NCBI RefSeq assembly: GCF_001238295.1
Contig: NZ_LGXZ01000017.1
Location: 34,912-98,911 of the forward strand
Origin: Ruegeria sp. 6PALISEP08
GTDB taxonomy: Bacteria > Pseudomonadota > Alphaproteobacteria > Rhodobacterales > Rhodobacteraceae
Length of the DNA stretch: 64,000 nucleotides
Reading direction: 5' to 3'
The position numbers were made by a program, and so were the translations under genes. This document shows positions 33,652 to 43,038 of the stretch, in pieces; positions within the stretch are counted from its first letter, which is position 1, and every line of letters starts with the position of its first letter. Below the pieces are notes generated by a model, which was given only the letters and a program-made list of their open reading frames with translations, did no database searches and was not told the DNA's origin.

Positions 33652-35181
33652 GTGACCGATCTGGTGATCGGATCGGGGCCGTCAGGTGTGTCGGTGGCCA
33701 CTGCCCTTCTGAACCGCGGCCGTCAGGTTTTGATGATTGACGGGGGGGAAGGGCTTGAAGCCTCCGCGCAGGACCGCCGCAACCGGCTGGCGGCTTCGGA
33801 TCCTGAGAGCTGGTCTGCGGATGATATTCGGGCCTGGCAGGCCCCTCAATTCGACACGCCGCCCGGACAGGTGCGCCGGTTCGGGTCCGACTTTGCCATG
33901 GTGCCAGGTGCAGAAACACTGGTTGCGCCGGATCAGATCGGATTGCGCGCCTCACATGCGGCGGGGGGCCTGTCCAACCTCTGGGGGTCGGCGATTCTGC
34001 CCAACCGGGATGCAGATATCACCGACTGGCCGCTGAGCGCGCGGGATCTGGCCCCGCATTACCGGGCGGTTGCCAAATTTCTACCGGTCAGCGGGCGAGA
34101 GGATGTATTGCAGGCCATGTTCCCTGCCTTCCCGATGCAGAACCGGGTTCCGCTGACCCCGTCGCCACAGGCCGAGCACATCCTGCACCGCCTGGAGCAA
34201 CAGAGCACCAGCCTTGCGGGGTTGGGGGCCTCTGCCGGGATGGCTCGGCTGGCTGTGGATCCGGGCTGCCGTTATTGCGGCCAGTGTCTGCACGGGTGTC
34301 CCTGGGGGCATATTTATTCGGCCAGACAAACACTTGAAGAGCTGCGCCACCATACGGCGTTTCGCTACCGCAGTGGTCTTGTCCATGGATTTGTAGAGCA
34401 GGCCAATCATGTCACGGTACGACTGGACGGCGGCGAGAGCCTGAAGGCTGATCGCGTTTTTGTCGCCGCAGGCGTACTGGAAACGGCGCGCCTGCTGCTG
34501 CTGTCTTCTGCGGATCCCGCTGCCCGTCTGCAATTGCAGGACAGCCAGCATTTTTTCCTGCCTAGCCTGCACCGCTGGCGCGCCCCGCGCCGCCCTGATC
34601 AAATCCCCTATCACACTCTGCCGCAGATTTTCGTCGAGCTGGATGACCCAGATATCTCGCCCCATCTGGTGCATAGCCAGATCTACACCTGGAATGAGTT
34701 TTACGCCCAGGATCTGATCCGCAGCTATGGCGCAAAGCTGCCCGGCTCTGCCCCTATATGGCATATGCTGGCCCGACGGCTGATCGTGGCGCAGGCGTTT
34801 TTGCATTCCGACCATTCCGCCCGCATCGATCTGACCCTGGCCCCTGACGGGCGGCTTGTGTCCGCAGTCCGGAACAATGATGCAACCGGGCAGGTCATGG
34901 CGCGGGCCACATCCCGACTGGCGCAGGTGCTGAAGCTGGCCGGGCTGATACCGCTCAGCTTTGCCCGCCGTCCCGGCGATGCAGGATCAAGCTTTCATGT
35001 CGGCGGCTCGGTGCCCATGGCCAAAACGCCCCGCACAGGACAGTCGGATATTTTGGGTCGGCCCAAGGGGCTGTCGCGGGTGCACCTTGTCGATGCCTCA
35101 AGCCTGCCCAGCATTCCGGCCACAACCATCACCTTTTCGGTCATGGCCAACGCCCACCGGATCGGAACGTTGGCCCCCTGA
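33652..35181 (+). CDS. GMC-like FAD oxidoreductase with four-Cys motif
   Basis: A 509-residue flavoprotein of the glucose-methanol-choline oxidoreductase superfamily. LVIGSGPSGVSVATALL opens the FAD site, AGGLSNLWGSAI and ITDWPLSARDLAPHY follow, and the C-terminal LVDASSLPSIPATTITFS is the GMC_oxred_C signature. Cys206, Cys209, Cys212 and Cys216 (C-x2-C-x2-C-x3-CP) form a ferredoxin-like cluster motif, so electrons may leave through an iron-sulfur centre instead of oxygen. It starts with GTG 34 bases after the SDR gene and ends against a convergent GT4 gene. It should oxidise a sugar alcohol. The substrate is unknown. Confidence 0.85.
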   Translation: MTDLVIGSGPSGVSVATALLNRGRQVLMIDGGEGLEASAQDRRNRLAASDPESWSADDIRAWQAPQFDTPPGQVRRFGSDFAMVPGAETLVAPDQIGLRASHAAGGLSNLWGSAILPNRDADITDWPLSARDLAPHYRAVAKFLPVSGREDVLQAMFPAFPMQNRVPLTPSPQAEHILHRLEQQSTSLAGLGASAGMARLAVDPGCRYCGQCLHGCPWGHIYSARQTLEELRHHTAFRYRSGLVHGFVEQANHVTVRLDGGESLKADRVFVAAGVLETARLLLLSSADPAARLQLQDSQHFFLPSLHRWRAPRRPDQIPYHTLPQIFVELDDPDISPHLVHSQIYTWNEFYAQDLIRSYGAKLPGSAPIWHMLARRLIVAQAFLHSDHSARIDLTLAPDGRLVSAVRNNDATGQVMARATSRLAQVLKLAGLIPLSFARRPGDAGSSFHVGGSVPMAKTPRTGQSDILGRPKGLSRVHLVDASSLPSIPATTITFSVMANAHRIGTLAP

Positions 35182-35203
35182 CAGTAGCGCCGCTCCGGGG
35201 TGT

Positions 35204-36469
35204 TTATCCAGTGCCGGTTTCAAAGGCCCCGGCCTCCAGCACCGTGGCCAACCTTTGGTTTCCTGCACCATGGGCCGCGCGCGCAAGCGCTGCGCCATAC
35301 GCTTCGAGCACGGGTGTTTCGTGCCAGACCCCCAGAAATGCCTTACGCGCCGCAGCACCCTGAACCGCGCGCTGGTCGGGCTGGTGCTGAAGGTTGCGCA
35401 TGGCCGCAATCAGATCGTCTTCGGTTTCGAACAGGGATCCGCCCCCTGCCCGCTCGACAATCTCGGGGAACGGGCCCAGCCGCCGGGCAATCACCGGTGT
35501 GCCCAGGCGGAAGCTTTCGATCAGGATGATGCCGAAGGTCTCATAACAGACCGAGGGCACAATCAGCCCCAGTGCGCCGCGATAATAGGCGTTCAACTCG
35601 TCAGGTGTCTTGCGGCCCAGGAATTTGATCCGGTTATTGCCTGCGGCCTGTGCCTTCAACTCATCCGCATAATCACCATCGCCCAGGATCAGCAGATCGG
35701 CATCCGGGTAACGATCAAAGGCGGGGAAGACATCCTGCAATCCTTTGATCTTTTCCAACCGTCCGACAAACAGGAAATAGGGGCGTTCATGCGCCGCCGG
35801 TTCCGGCAGGGCGCTCTGATCCAGGTCGGGCAGGAAATAGGGCAGCACCTGCATGTCCTGCCGCAATCCGAATTCGCGATGCTTGGCGCGGCTGAATTCG
35901 CTTTTGGCGATGATCAGATTCATGTGGTCCAGCGCCCGGTCCAACGCCCCGGTATACCGCCACAGCTGCGGCGGGCGTTTGTAATTCAGTACGCAGCGCA
36001 GGCACTGGCGATCCTCGCACAGCTCGCGCCCATGCCGCCACAGAACATGGGTGGGGCAGACCAGCCAGTGCTCATGCGCCTCATAAACCTTCAGCCCTTC
36101 GCCCATCGGCAACAGGCCGGGCCCGCCGATCAGCGAAGTGTTGTTATGCCAGATGATGTCCGGTTGCCGCCCGGCCAGGATCTCGCGGATGCGGGCGGCG
36201 TGAACAACGGGGCGGCCAAGCTGCTGGGTCAGCAGGTTCGACATCATGCCATTGCGGCTGCGCAACCCGATCCGGCGCACCCCATCGGAGGCACCTTCCG
36301 GCTGTGGTTTGCCGCCCAGGATCAGATAGCTGTCTTCGTCATGCACCACCGTCACATCGTGGCCCCGCGCCACAAGCGCCCGGGCCATGCGCTGAATGCC
36401 AATGGCATCACCGCCAAAGGAATAGGGAGGATAAAATGTGGTGAACATCAGGATACGTAATGACTGCAT
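35204..36469 (-). CDS. GT4 family glycosyltransferase
   Basis: A 421-residue GT-B retaining glycosyltransferase. The acceptor-side N-domain starts with ILMFTTFYPPYSFGGDAI, and the donor domain has YFLFVGRLEKIKGLQD and LLILGDGDYADEL. The E-x7-E motif is in CYETFGIILIESFRLGTPV. Four Cys residues in the segment CPTHVLWRHGRELCEDRQ and the following CLRC may bind a metal, a feature seen in some GT4 relatives. It converges on the GMC-like gene with a 22-base gap, and the next GT4 gene lies 164 bases upstream on the same strand. It probably builds the same polymer as its neighbours. Donor unknown. Confidence 0.9.
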   Translation of the reverse strand: MQSLRILMFTTFYPPYSFGGDAIGIQRMARALVARGHDVTVVHDEDSYLILGGKPQPEGASDGVRRIGLRSRNGMMSNLLTQQLGRPVVHAARIREILAGRQPDIIWHNNTSLIGGPGLLPMGEGLKVYEAHEHWLVCPTHVLWRHGRELCEDRQCLRCVLNYKRPPQLWRYTGALDRALDHMNLIIAKSEFSRAKHREFGLRQDMQVLPYFLPDLDQSALPEPAAHERPYFLFVGRLEKIKGLQDVFPAFDRYPDADLLILGDGDYADELKAQAAGNNRIKFLGRKTPDELNAYYRGALGLIVPSVCYETFGIILIESFRLGTPVIARRLGPFPEIVERAGGGSLFETEDDLIAAMRNLQHQPDQRAVQGAAARKAFLGVWHETPVLEAYGAALARAAHGAGNQRLATVLEAGAFETGTG

Positions 36470-36633
36470 AGGAAATTTACCAGATTACCAATGACCGTGC
36501 CTTATGAAAGCACGATCCCCACAGCAATCGAAGGACGCAAATCACTTTGCGGAACGGTTCATATTCCGTGTTGCAAACACGTGGCATATTTCGGTTCGTT
36601 TCACCGTATCAAACACATCTTGCACCCGAGCCA

Positions 36634-37776
36634 TCAGCTTACCAAGCCAAGATAAAGCGCCTCAATCTGCTGGTTGATATGATCGGGATCGAAACGGTTT
36701 GCCCCCGACCGCTCCAGCGCTTGTGCCGCCATGTCAGACCGTTTCTGCTCATCCTCGAGAATACGTTCCACAGCTTGCGTGATCGCCGCAACGTCACCAA
36801 TCGGAACACAGGCACCAACGGTGTCATCCACCAACTCGTGAACGCCGGAACAATCCGTCGCAACAATCGGTGTTCCGGTCTGAAGGGATTCCGCAATAGA
36901 GATCGGAAGCGCCTCCCACCGGGATGTCAGCAACATAAGATCAGCTGCGCGCAGATACCGATACGGGACCTCGGTCCGCCCGGCGAAATGCAGATGCTCT
37001 TGCAGACCGCGTTGTTTTACCAACGCCCGCATCTGCTGATCCAACGGCCCGTCGCCAACAACAACAAAACGATAGCCGGGGTGCTGGTCTTTCATCGCCG
37101 CGACACAGTCGATCAAAACGTCGATGCCTTTCTGATAAGCAACCCGGGCGAGTGTCACAATAAGGTGGCTGCCCCCGCGCAACAGGCTGCTGCGCAGCGC
37201 CGCCACGTCTTCGGAGCTGTCTTCGGGCGGCGGCTTGATGCCAAGACCAATGACCCGCAACTTATCCCTTGGAACCCCTGCGATTTCCGCCAGATCCTCA
37301 GCGGCCCGATGGCTGGGGGTCACCACCAGATCCGCATGGCGCGCGATCGTCCCGAACCCTTTTATCCGCTGCGGGTCAGATCCGTGATACGTCACGACAA
37401 GAGGGATGTTCAGACGCATCCGCGCCAGCAACGCCACCAATGCCGGAGCAGATTCGTGGGCGTGAATGACGTCGATACGCGACGCCGCAAGCCAGCGACG
37501 TAGGGCAATCGCCCCACGGCCAGTATTGGCAAGCCTGCGAACCAGCCCGCCACCATCCCCTCCAACATAGCGTGTCGGGATGGACAGAAAGCCATCTTCG
37601 GCCCTTTGCCCTGCCCATTCGCCCGGCGTTCCGGCAAGAAAAACGCCATGACCATGACCTTCCAGCCAGATACCCAAGTCAAGAGCATGTCTGGCGATCC
37701 CGCCCATTCCGAAATCCGTGCACATCTGAGCGATCCGAAGATGCCGTCGATCATCTGGTTCCGTTACAGCGTGCAT
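36634..37776 (-). CDS. GT4 family glycosyltransferase
   Basis: A 380-residue GT-B enzyme. IAQMCTDFGMGGIARHALDL is the glycine-rich N-domain loop, VIHAHESAPALVAL and VVTYHGSD follow, and the donor domain shows LIVTLARVAYQKGIDVLID. The acidic pair is in WEALPISIAESLQTGTPIVATD (E-x7-E). It lies upstream of the other minus-strand GT4 gene and is divergent from the GT4 gene at 37953, with a 176-base gap that should hold both promoters. The acceptor and donor sugars are not predictable. Confidence 0.9.
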   Translation of the reverse strand: MHAVTEPDDRRHLRIAQMCTDFGMGGIARHALDLGIWLEGHGHGVFLAGTPGEWAGQRAEDGFLSIPTRYVGGDGGGLVRRLANTGRGAIALRRWLAASRIDVIHAHESAPALVALLARMRLNIPLVVTYHGSDPQRIKGFGTIARHADLVVTPSHRAAEDLAEIAGVPRDKLRVIGLGIKPPPEDSSEDVAALRSSLLRGGSHLIVTLARVAYQKGIDVLIDCVAAMKDQHPGYRFVVVGDGPLDQQMRALVKQRGLQEHLHFAGRTEVPYRYLRAADLMLLTSRWEALPISIAESLQTGTPIVATDCSGVHELVDDTVGACVPIGDVAAITQAVERILEDEQKRSDMAAQALERSGANRFDPDHINQQIEALYLGLVS

Positions 37777-37952
37777 TTACGAATCCGCCCCTCAATTGGC
37801 CCCAATGATCTAGCAACAGGGATACAGAGATATCAAATGATTGTGGGCCGCGCTCTGCCTGCCGTAGAGTGAGCCCATGATTTGGATTTCAATCCTCCGT
37901 CGCTGCTCGAAGCGGTTGAGACAAAAAAATTTCGCAGGAACGGAGTATCGCC

Positions 37953-39092
37953 ATGCATGTCGGGATTGACGGAACGACTTGGCGAAATGAGCGCGGGTTT
38001 GGGCGCTTCACAAGAGGTGTGCTCGAAGCTCTGGCAGCTCGGGACAGCAGATTTCGTTATACCCTGATCTGTGATCAGGAACCGTCTTACCCGGTTCCTC
38101 AGGGTGTCGACGTCGTGGTTGCGTCAAAACCGGAAGGGTCAGACGTGGCAAACCGGTTTCAGATGCATCAAGCAACACTCCGACTGGGATGCGACGTGTT
38201 CTTTTGCCCCACCGTTTTTTCGTATTACCCCCTACTGTCGCGCGTCCCGAAGGTCATCTGTATCCATGATACAATCCCTGAGCGCTTTCCGGATCTGATC
38301 TTCCCGTCAAAACTGAATGTTGCGCTGTGGAAAGCAAAAACCACGCTCGCCAAATTGCAGGCAACGCGGTTTATCACCGGATCTGAATCGTCGGTCCGGG
38401 ACCTGCAATCCATTTTGGGCATTCCACGCGACAAGGTTGATCTGACCACGATGGCCGCCGCGCCCGTTTTCAAAGAGATAAATGATAACAACAAAATAGA
38501 CGAAATTCGGGCGGAATACAGTATTCCCACCGGGGCCCGTGTCCTTGTCTATGTAGGAGGCTTTAACAGACACAAAAATGTGCTGCGCCTTATCCATGCG
38601 ATGCCAATGATTCTGGAACAACATCCAGATGCTTTTCTAGCCATTGTCGGGCGTACGACCGGGGACCGGTTCTGGGATAATGTCGAGGATTTACAGGCTT
38701 CGGCCCGTGCCAATGTGATTGCGTCAGAACGGATCATTTTCACCGGCGAGATTTCGGATGAAAAGCTTGCGCTTCTGATCAATGCCTCACATGCACTTGT
38801 GCACCCTTCGCTCTATGAAGGTTTCGGCTTCCCCCCTCTCGAAGCAATGGCCTGCGGCACCCCGGTTCTGGGTTCTGATGCAAGCAGCGTTCCCGAAGTT
38901 GTCGGCGATGGCGGGCTACTGTTTGACCCGACCGATGCGTCCTCGATTGCCCATCAGACAAACAGGCTGCTGAGTGACGACGATCTTCATGCGCGACTGT
39001 CAAAGCAGGCCATACGCCAAGCCGCAAAGTTCACCTGGGATCGTGCTGCCGAAATGACCGAGATCAGTTTTGGGAACGCGCTTGAAAAGTGA
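37953..39092 (+). CDS. GT4 family glycosyltransferase (mannosyltransferase-like)
   Basis: A 379-residue GT-B enzyme. The start HVGIDGTTWRNERGFGRFTR is the GIDG-type N-terminus of WbpY/WbdB-like mannosyl- and rhamnosyltransferases. ICIHDTIPERFPDLI is the usual H-D-x4-P loop, LVYVGGFNRHKNVLRLIHAM lies in the donor domain, and YEGFGFPPLEAMACGTPVL holds the E-x7-E. It is close in type to the GT4 enzymes of the GDP-rhamnose locus, so GDP-sugar use is plausible. It heads a plus-strand run with the two GT2 genes, 179 bases upstream of the first. Confidence 0.88.
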   Translation: MHVGIDGTTWRNERGFGRFTRGVLEALAARDSRFRYTLICDQEPSYPVPQGVDVVVASKPEGSDVANRFQMHQATLRLGCDVFFCPTVFSYYPLLSRVPKVICIHDTIPERFPDLIFPSKLNVALWKAKTTLAKLQATRFITGSESSVRDLQSILGIPRDKVDLTTMAAAPVFKEINDNNKIDEIRAEYSIPTGARVLVYVGGFNRHKNVLRLIHAMPMILEQHPDAFLAIVGRTTGDRFWDNVEDLQASARANVIASERIIFTGEISDEKLALLINASHALVHPSLYEGFGFPPLEAMACGTPVLGSDASSVPEVVGDGGLLFDPTDASSIAHQTNRLLSDDDLHARLSKQAIRQAAKFTWDRAAEMTEISFGNALEK

Positions 39093-39271
39093 CGTTGAAA
39101 CCATCCAAGCTACGGATACAGTTTATCAAAAAGGCCTTCATTGATGCTATTAAAGCCACAAACATCGACACGCTCTGGGGTTTTTAAACCCGGATGCAAA
39201 CACAGCTCCGTTTCCATGATCGACTGTGATCAGATCACCCTGAGCGGTACACGTCACGCCGGAGAAAACAC

Positions 39272-40165
39272 ATGATGCAGCATCAAATTTCGGTCGTCGT
39301 TCCATGTGTCAATTCTCTGTCTGATTTTCGGGAGTGCGTCGCGGCTTTGCAGGAGCAGACCGGCCCCCAACCCGAGATTATCGCCGTCATACGCCTCGGC
39401 CCGGACTTCATTCGGGATGTTGAGACAGAATTTCCGGATGTACACATTCTGGCAGCCGCCGAAGAAGCTACAATCCCTCAGATGCGCGCCGCAGGTATCC
39501 GGGCCGCAACAGCCGATGCCATCGGGGTCATTGAAGATCATGTGCTGGTTCCACCGAATTGGACACTGCGAATGCTGGATGAAATCGCGGACGGTTCGGA
39601 TGTAGTTGCCGGGCCTGTCGATAACGAAGCCAAAGAGACCCTAGTCGATTGGGCGGCATTCCTATGCGAATACAGTGCTGTTCTACCACCTCTGAATGAT
39701 GGCCCTTCGGACTGGCTTCCGGGCAATAACACGGTCTACCGGCGCGACGTTCTGGAACGGTTCGATACCCTGCTGGATGATGGCAAATGGGAAAACCACC
39801 TGCATGATCATATGCGCGCAGATGGTGTCTCTATGACCCTGCGCAACGACATCGTTTCCGGGCATAAGATGCACTACACATTCGGTCTCTATCTGACCCA
39901 GAGATACCTGTATTCCAAAAGCTTCGCCGGAGCTCGGGTCAGCGAGGAGTCGAGCGGAAAAAGACTGCTTATGGGGCTCGTTGCTTTTGCGTTGCCGCCG
40001 ATCGTCTATTACCGCGTGGTCAGAAACGTCATAACCAAAGGGCGTCATGTCCACCGGCTATGGCCCTCTCTGCCTTTGCTGATCCCGTTTTCACTGTCCT
40101 GGGGACTGGGTGAGGTTGCCGGATACTGGTTCGGGGCCGGCCGGTCTCTGTCCAAGGTTCGATGA
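39272..40165 (+). CDS. GT2 glycosyltransferase, EDH type
   Basis: A 297-residue GT2 protein. ISVVVPCVNSLSDFRECVAA opens the fold. In the place of the usual DxD metal motif it has GVIEDHVLVPPNWT (Glu-Asp-His). WLPGNNTVYRRDVLE is the acceptor-side motif. C-terminal hydrophobic segments at about 232-252 and 268-288 suggest membrane attachment. The stop overlaps the start of the next gene as ATGA, and that gene encodes a protein of the same unusual type, so the pair may work as a two-subunit enzyme or add two adjacent sugars. Confidence 0.82.
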   Translation: MMQHQISVVVPCVNSLSDFRECVAALQEQTGPQPEIIAVIRLGPDFIRDVETEFPDVHILAAAEEATIPQMRAAGIRAATADAIGVIEDHVLVPPNWTLRMLDEIADGSDVVAGPVDNEAKETLVDWAAFLCEYSAVLPPLNDGPSDWLPGNNTVYRRDVLERFDTLLDDGKWENHLHDHMRADGVSMTLRNDIVSGHKMHYTFGLYLTQRYLYSKSFAGARVSEESSGKRLLMGLVAFALPPIVYYRVVRNVITKGRHVHRLWPSLPLLIPFSLSWGLGEVAGYWFGAGRSLSKVR

Positions 40166-41124
40166 GGGAAATGCCTGTGATGAACAATCCAGATCTTTCA
40201 CTCCCCGATATCTCTGTCGTTGTGGCTATCGTTGATGGGGGCGTCGCGCTTCGGGCATGTCTGAATGCGCTTGCCAATCAGGTTGGTGACTACAGGGTGG
40301 AAGTCATCGTGCCATATGATCAGCTGTCGCTTGAAGAAGCCAAAATGGCAGATGACTTCCCGGGCTTCCAATTTATCGATCTCGGGATACTCGCAGGTGG
40401 CATGACTCCGCGAAACGCCCTTGATCTGCACCGGTTCTGGGACATCCGCCGCTCCGAGGGCATCAAATTTGCACGCGGGCGCCGGATCGGCCTTGTCGAA
40501 GATCGCGGCATTCCGGCCGAAACCTGGATTGCCTCGGTGATGGACCTGATGGATGAGACCGGGGCCGCAGCGGTCGGGGGGTGTTCCGACAACGGGTATG
40601 ACACGACCTGGAACTGGGCTGTTCATATCTGCGACTTCGGGCGTTATATGGCCCCCCTGCCGACCGGTGAGACCGATTTTCTGTCAGCAACCAATGTGTG
40701 TTACCGGGCCGACAAGCTGCACGCACTGCGTCATCTGTATGAACATCGGTTCTATGAACCCTCCATCCATGCCGCCCTGCAGGCTGCCGGTGACAAAATG
40801 GTTCTGTCAGATCGCCCCAGAACAACCCAATACCGTCCGCGTATCCCGACCTTCACGCTGGCGGGCGAGTGGTTTCACTGGGGCCGTAAATATGCCCGCA
40901 TCCGGTCTGGCGAAATTTCATTCGGGTTACGTGTCTTCCGCGCCGCCATAAGCCCCCTGTTGCCATTTGTTCTGTTTACCCGGCATCTTGGAAATCAGCG
41001 CCGCAAGCGGATTTATCTTCGAAAGTTCTGGCTAGCCTCACCGCTTATTTTCATGATCGTAAGCATGTGGGCATGTGGCGAACTGGTGGGATATTTTCAG
41101 GGAGAAGAGCCTGAGGCACTGTGA
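40162..41124 (+). CDS. GT2 glycosyltransferase, EDR type
   Basis: A 320-residue GT2 protein parallel to its neighbour. ISVVVAIVDGGVALRACLNA at the start, IGLVEDRGIPAETW in place of the DxD motif (Glu-Asp-Arg), LSATNVCYRADKL on the acceptor side, and two hydrophobic C-terminal segments at about 250-270 and 290-310. The shared layout and position suggest that the two genes came from one duplication, although they are now well diverged. The loss of a regular DxD may mean altered metal use or loss of catalysis in one partner. It starts inside the stop of the preceding gene. Confidence 0.8.
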   Translation: MREMPVMNNPDLSLPDISVVVAIVDGGVALRACLNALANQVGDYRVEVIVPYDQLSLEEAKMADDFPGFQFIDLGILAGGMTPRNALDLHRFWDIRRSEGIKFARGRRIGLVEDRGIPAETWIASVMDLMDETGAAAVGGCSDNGYDTTWNWAVHICDFGRYMAPLPTGETDFLSATNVCYRADKLHALRHLYEHRFYEPSIHAALQAAGDKMVLSDRPRTTQYRPRIPTFTLAGEWFHWGRKYARIRSGEISFGLRVFRAAISPLLPFVLFTRHLGNQRRKRIYLRKFWLASPLIFMIVSMWACGELVGYFQGEEPEAL

Positions 41125-41707
41125 AACTGTCAGGCGTAATTTTCATGACGCCCGACCGGAGCTAGCGCCTCCTGACAAAGCGCTGTGATTTAGCAGGTGA
41201 TAATTTTGAAGGTGAAACCATGATACAGATCGCGGTTCTGGACCTTTCGGGTAATGAAGAGCGTTAGGTTGTAGAAGCGATCAAAGGAACCTGAATTTCT
41301 TCAAGCGGCGCATTTCTCGATCGTTTCGAAAAAGAGTTTGCAAACGCGTGTCAGACCGACCACTGCATTGCTGGAGCAGGCCAAAATGCTGCGCAGCCAG
41401 GGAAATGATCCGCACCAGCGGGGTAGTCTCGTCGTGTCGAGAAGTGTAAAAAACGCTCATAAGAACGCCCTATTCTGCACTGAGCCGGAGTCGACTCCGT
41501 CTACACTAGGCCTTTCTTCCCAAGCATATATCAACAACCGCCATATCTGAAGCTTGCCGCCACGCAGAATGTGCGCCTGCCTCAATCCTAACACCTCTCG
41601 GCAACGGGTCTCAACCTGCCAGCTTTCACGGGCCCATCTGACGCCCAGATAGGGACAATATGCAACCTGATCGAGGAACAGGCCGTAAGCTAACCGCTCA
41701 ACGCTAC
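41125..41707. other. Gene-free stretch, probably decayed
   Basis: Nearly 600 bases between convergent genes without a supported gene. A short plus-strand frame at 41338-41550 and several minus-strand frames are open but carry no motif I know. Traces that read as peptide (MIQIAVLDLSGNEER at 41220 then a stop; on the minus strand AVVGLTRVCKLFFETIEK then a stop near 41300) suggest leftovers of one or more small genes. No inverted repeats of an insertion sequence were found. Confidence 0.4.
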
Positions 41708-42760
41708 CTAAGGGCGTACAGGTTTCAGGACGGGCAGATCAATTGCCTTGTTGGTGCGTGAACTTTCAACAACGGCATTCGCAATTTCGATCGACCGAAG
41801 TCCGGCATTACCATCCGCAATTCTTACGCTGAGGTCACCTTCACAAAGCTTCAGAAAATCCCGAAGCTCTTCGGCAAACGAAATTTTTGCAGTGGTTTTC
41901 CACGAGAACAGTTTCTCGCGAACCGCAATATCAAAATATTGGCGTTTTGTGGTTGTCGCTTTGCCGCCGGGTTCCGGAAGAGTGATCAGAACATTCTTCA
42001 TCGGTGCATAGGCACCCTGCACCATGCCATGCGTACCATGAACTTCGATTGCGAAATCATACCCGCGCCATTCACCCCATGTCGCGTGATAGACGGCGGG
42101 AATGCCTTCGGAGTTTTTGAACACGGCAAGAGCGGTATCCTCAGAACCCGGCAGGTTCCAGACACGTTCACTGGCGACACCATAAACCGAGGTCACTTCA
42201 CCCAGCATGTGACGCACTATATCGGTCATGTGAATGCCGATATCCCACATTGCTCCGCCACCGGATTCCGGCACCCTGTATTCCCAGTCATGGGTAAAAT
42301 GGGCCAGCCCGTCATGCCCACCAAAGGCGCGAATATGAGTAATGTCCCCGATCGCCCCGCTGGTTATGGTGTCTTTCACATAAGCGAATGAGGGGTAATA
42401 CCGCATATTGAAGCCCGTAGCGATCACCCGATCTGCGGCCTTTGCCTCGGCCAGCATCTGACGGCAGGTTTCGGCGCTGTTGGCCATGGGTTTTTCGACC
42501 AGCACATGCATCCCTTGTTTCAGGGCGCTGACACATGGGTCTTCATGCGTATGCGGAGGGGTTGATACCACAACCGCATCCATATCCGTTTCCAAAAACC
42601 GCTTCAGGTCAGTGAACACGGGAGCGTCCCCCGCAACACCGCGCGCAGCTTCTTCAGACAGATCAAGAACGGCCGCCAGCGTTGTGTCCGGGCATTCCTG
42701 AATGGTCTCGACCCGCAGTTTGCCGATTTTCCCGGCCCCACCAACAACCCCTATACGCAT
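41708..42760 (-). CDS. Gfo/Idh/MocA family dehydrogenase
   Basis: A 350-residue NAD(P)-dependent sugar dehydrogenase. RIGVVGGAGKIGKLRVETI is the Rossmann motif, VVVSTPPHTHEDPCVSALKQ and VLVEKPMANS carry the conserved EKP with the catalytic-region Lys, and DIGIHMTDIVRHMLG gives the D-x3-H motif typical of active members. The ATG at 42760 has GAGGAG seven bases upstream. An in-frame start at 42817 would run over that site. Relatives oxidise the 3-OH or 2-OH of UDP-sugars or reduce keto sugars, but no partner aminotransferase is present. It diverges from an SDR gene across 278 bases. Confidence 0.88.
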   Translation of the reverse strand: MRIGVVGGAGKIGKLRVETIQECPDTTLAAVLDLSEEAARGVAGDAPVFTDLKRFLETDMDAVVVSTPPHTHEDPCVSALKQGMHVLVEKPMANSAETCRQMLAEAKAADRVIATGFNMRYYPSFAYVKDTITSGAIGDITHIRAFGGHDGLAHFTHDWEYRVPESGGGAMWDIGIHMTDIVRHMLGEVTSVYGVASERVWNLPGSEDTALAVFKNSEGIPAVYHATWGEWRGYDFAIEVHGTHGMVQGAYAPMKNVLITLPEPGGKATTTKRQYFDIAVREKLFSWKTTAKISFAEELRDFLKLCEGDLSVRIADGNAGLRSIEIANAVVESSRTNKAIDLPVLKPVRP

Positions 42761-43038
42761 GGTTTTCTCCTCATAAAACAGACCACGAACAGCCCGGACC
42801 CGAACTGTCGGCTTCACATAGCAATATTCTCTTGAGGAGTATGCGCCACGGTGACATCTGCACGCCGGTTATACCGATCGTCATCGAATTCCTCATTAAC
42901 AAACGCGGGGCACAGCGTACCCCGTACTTATGACAATAATTCGTCCTCTGCGCAGTAGCACAGGCGCCCACCCTAGGCTAGGCTTCTGCTTTGAAACACA
43001 TTGTTCCGGATCCTGAATTTGAGACGAAGAAAAAGATC

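Noticed and set aside
34961..36460. A 499-codon plus-strand open frame opposite the GT4 gene
   Set aside because: It is the antisense shadow of a clear GT4 gene in GC-rich DNA. It has no domain, no ribosome site and low-complexity composition.
41338..41550. Short plus-strand frame as a possible gene
   Set aside because: No motif, no ribosome site, and the surrounding DNA shows scattered stops typical of decayed sequence.
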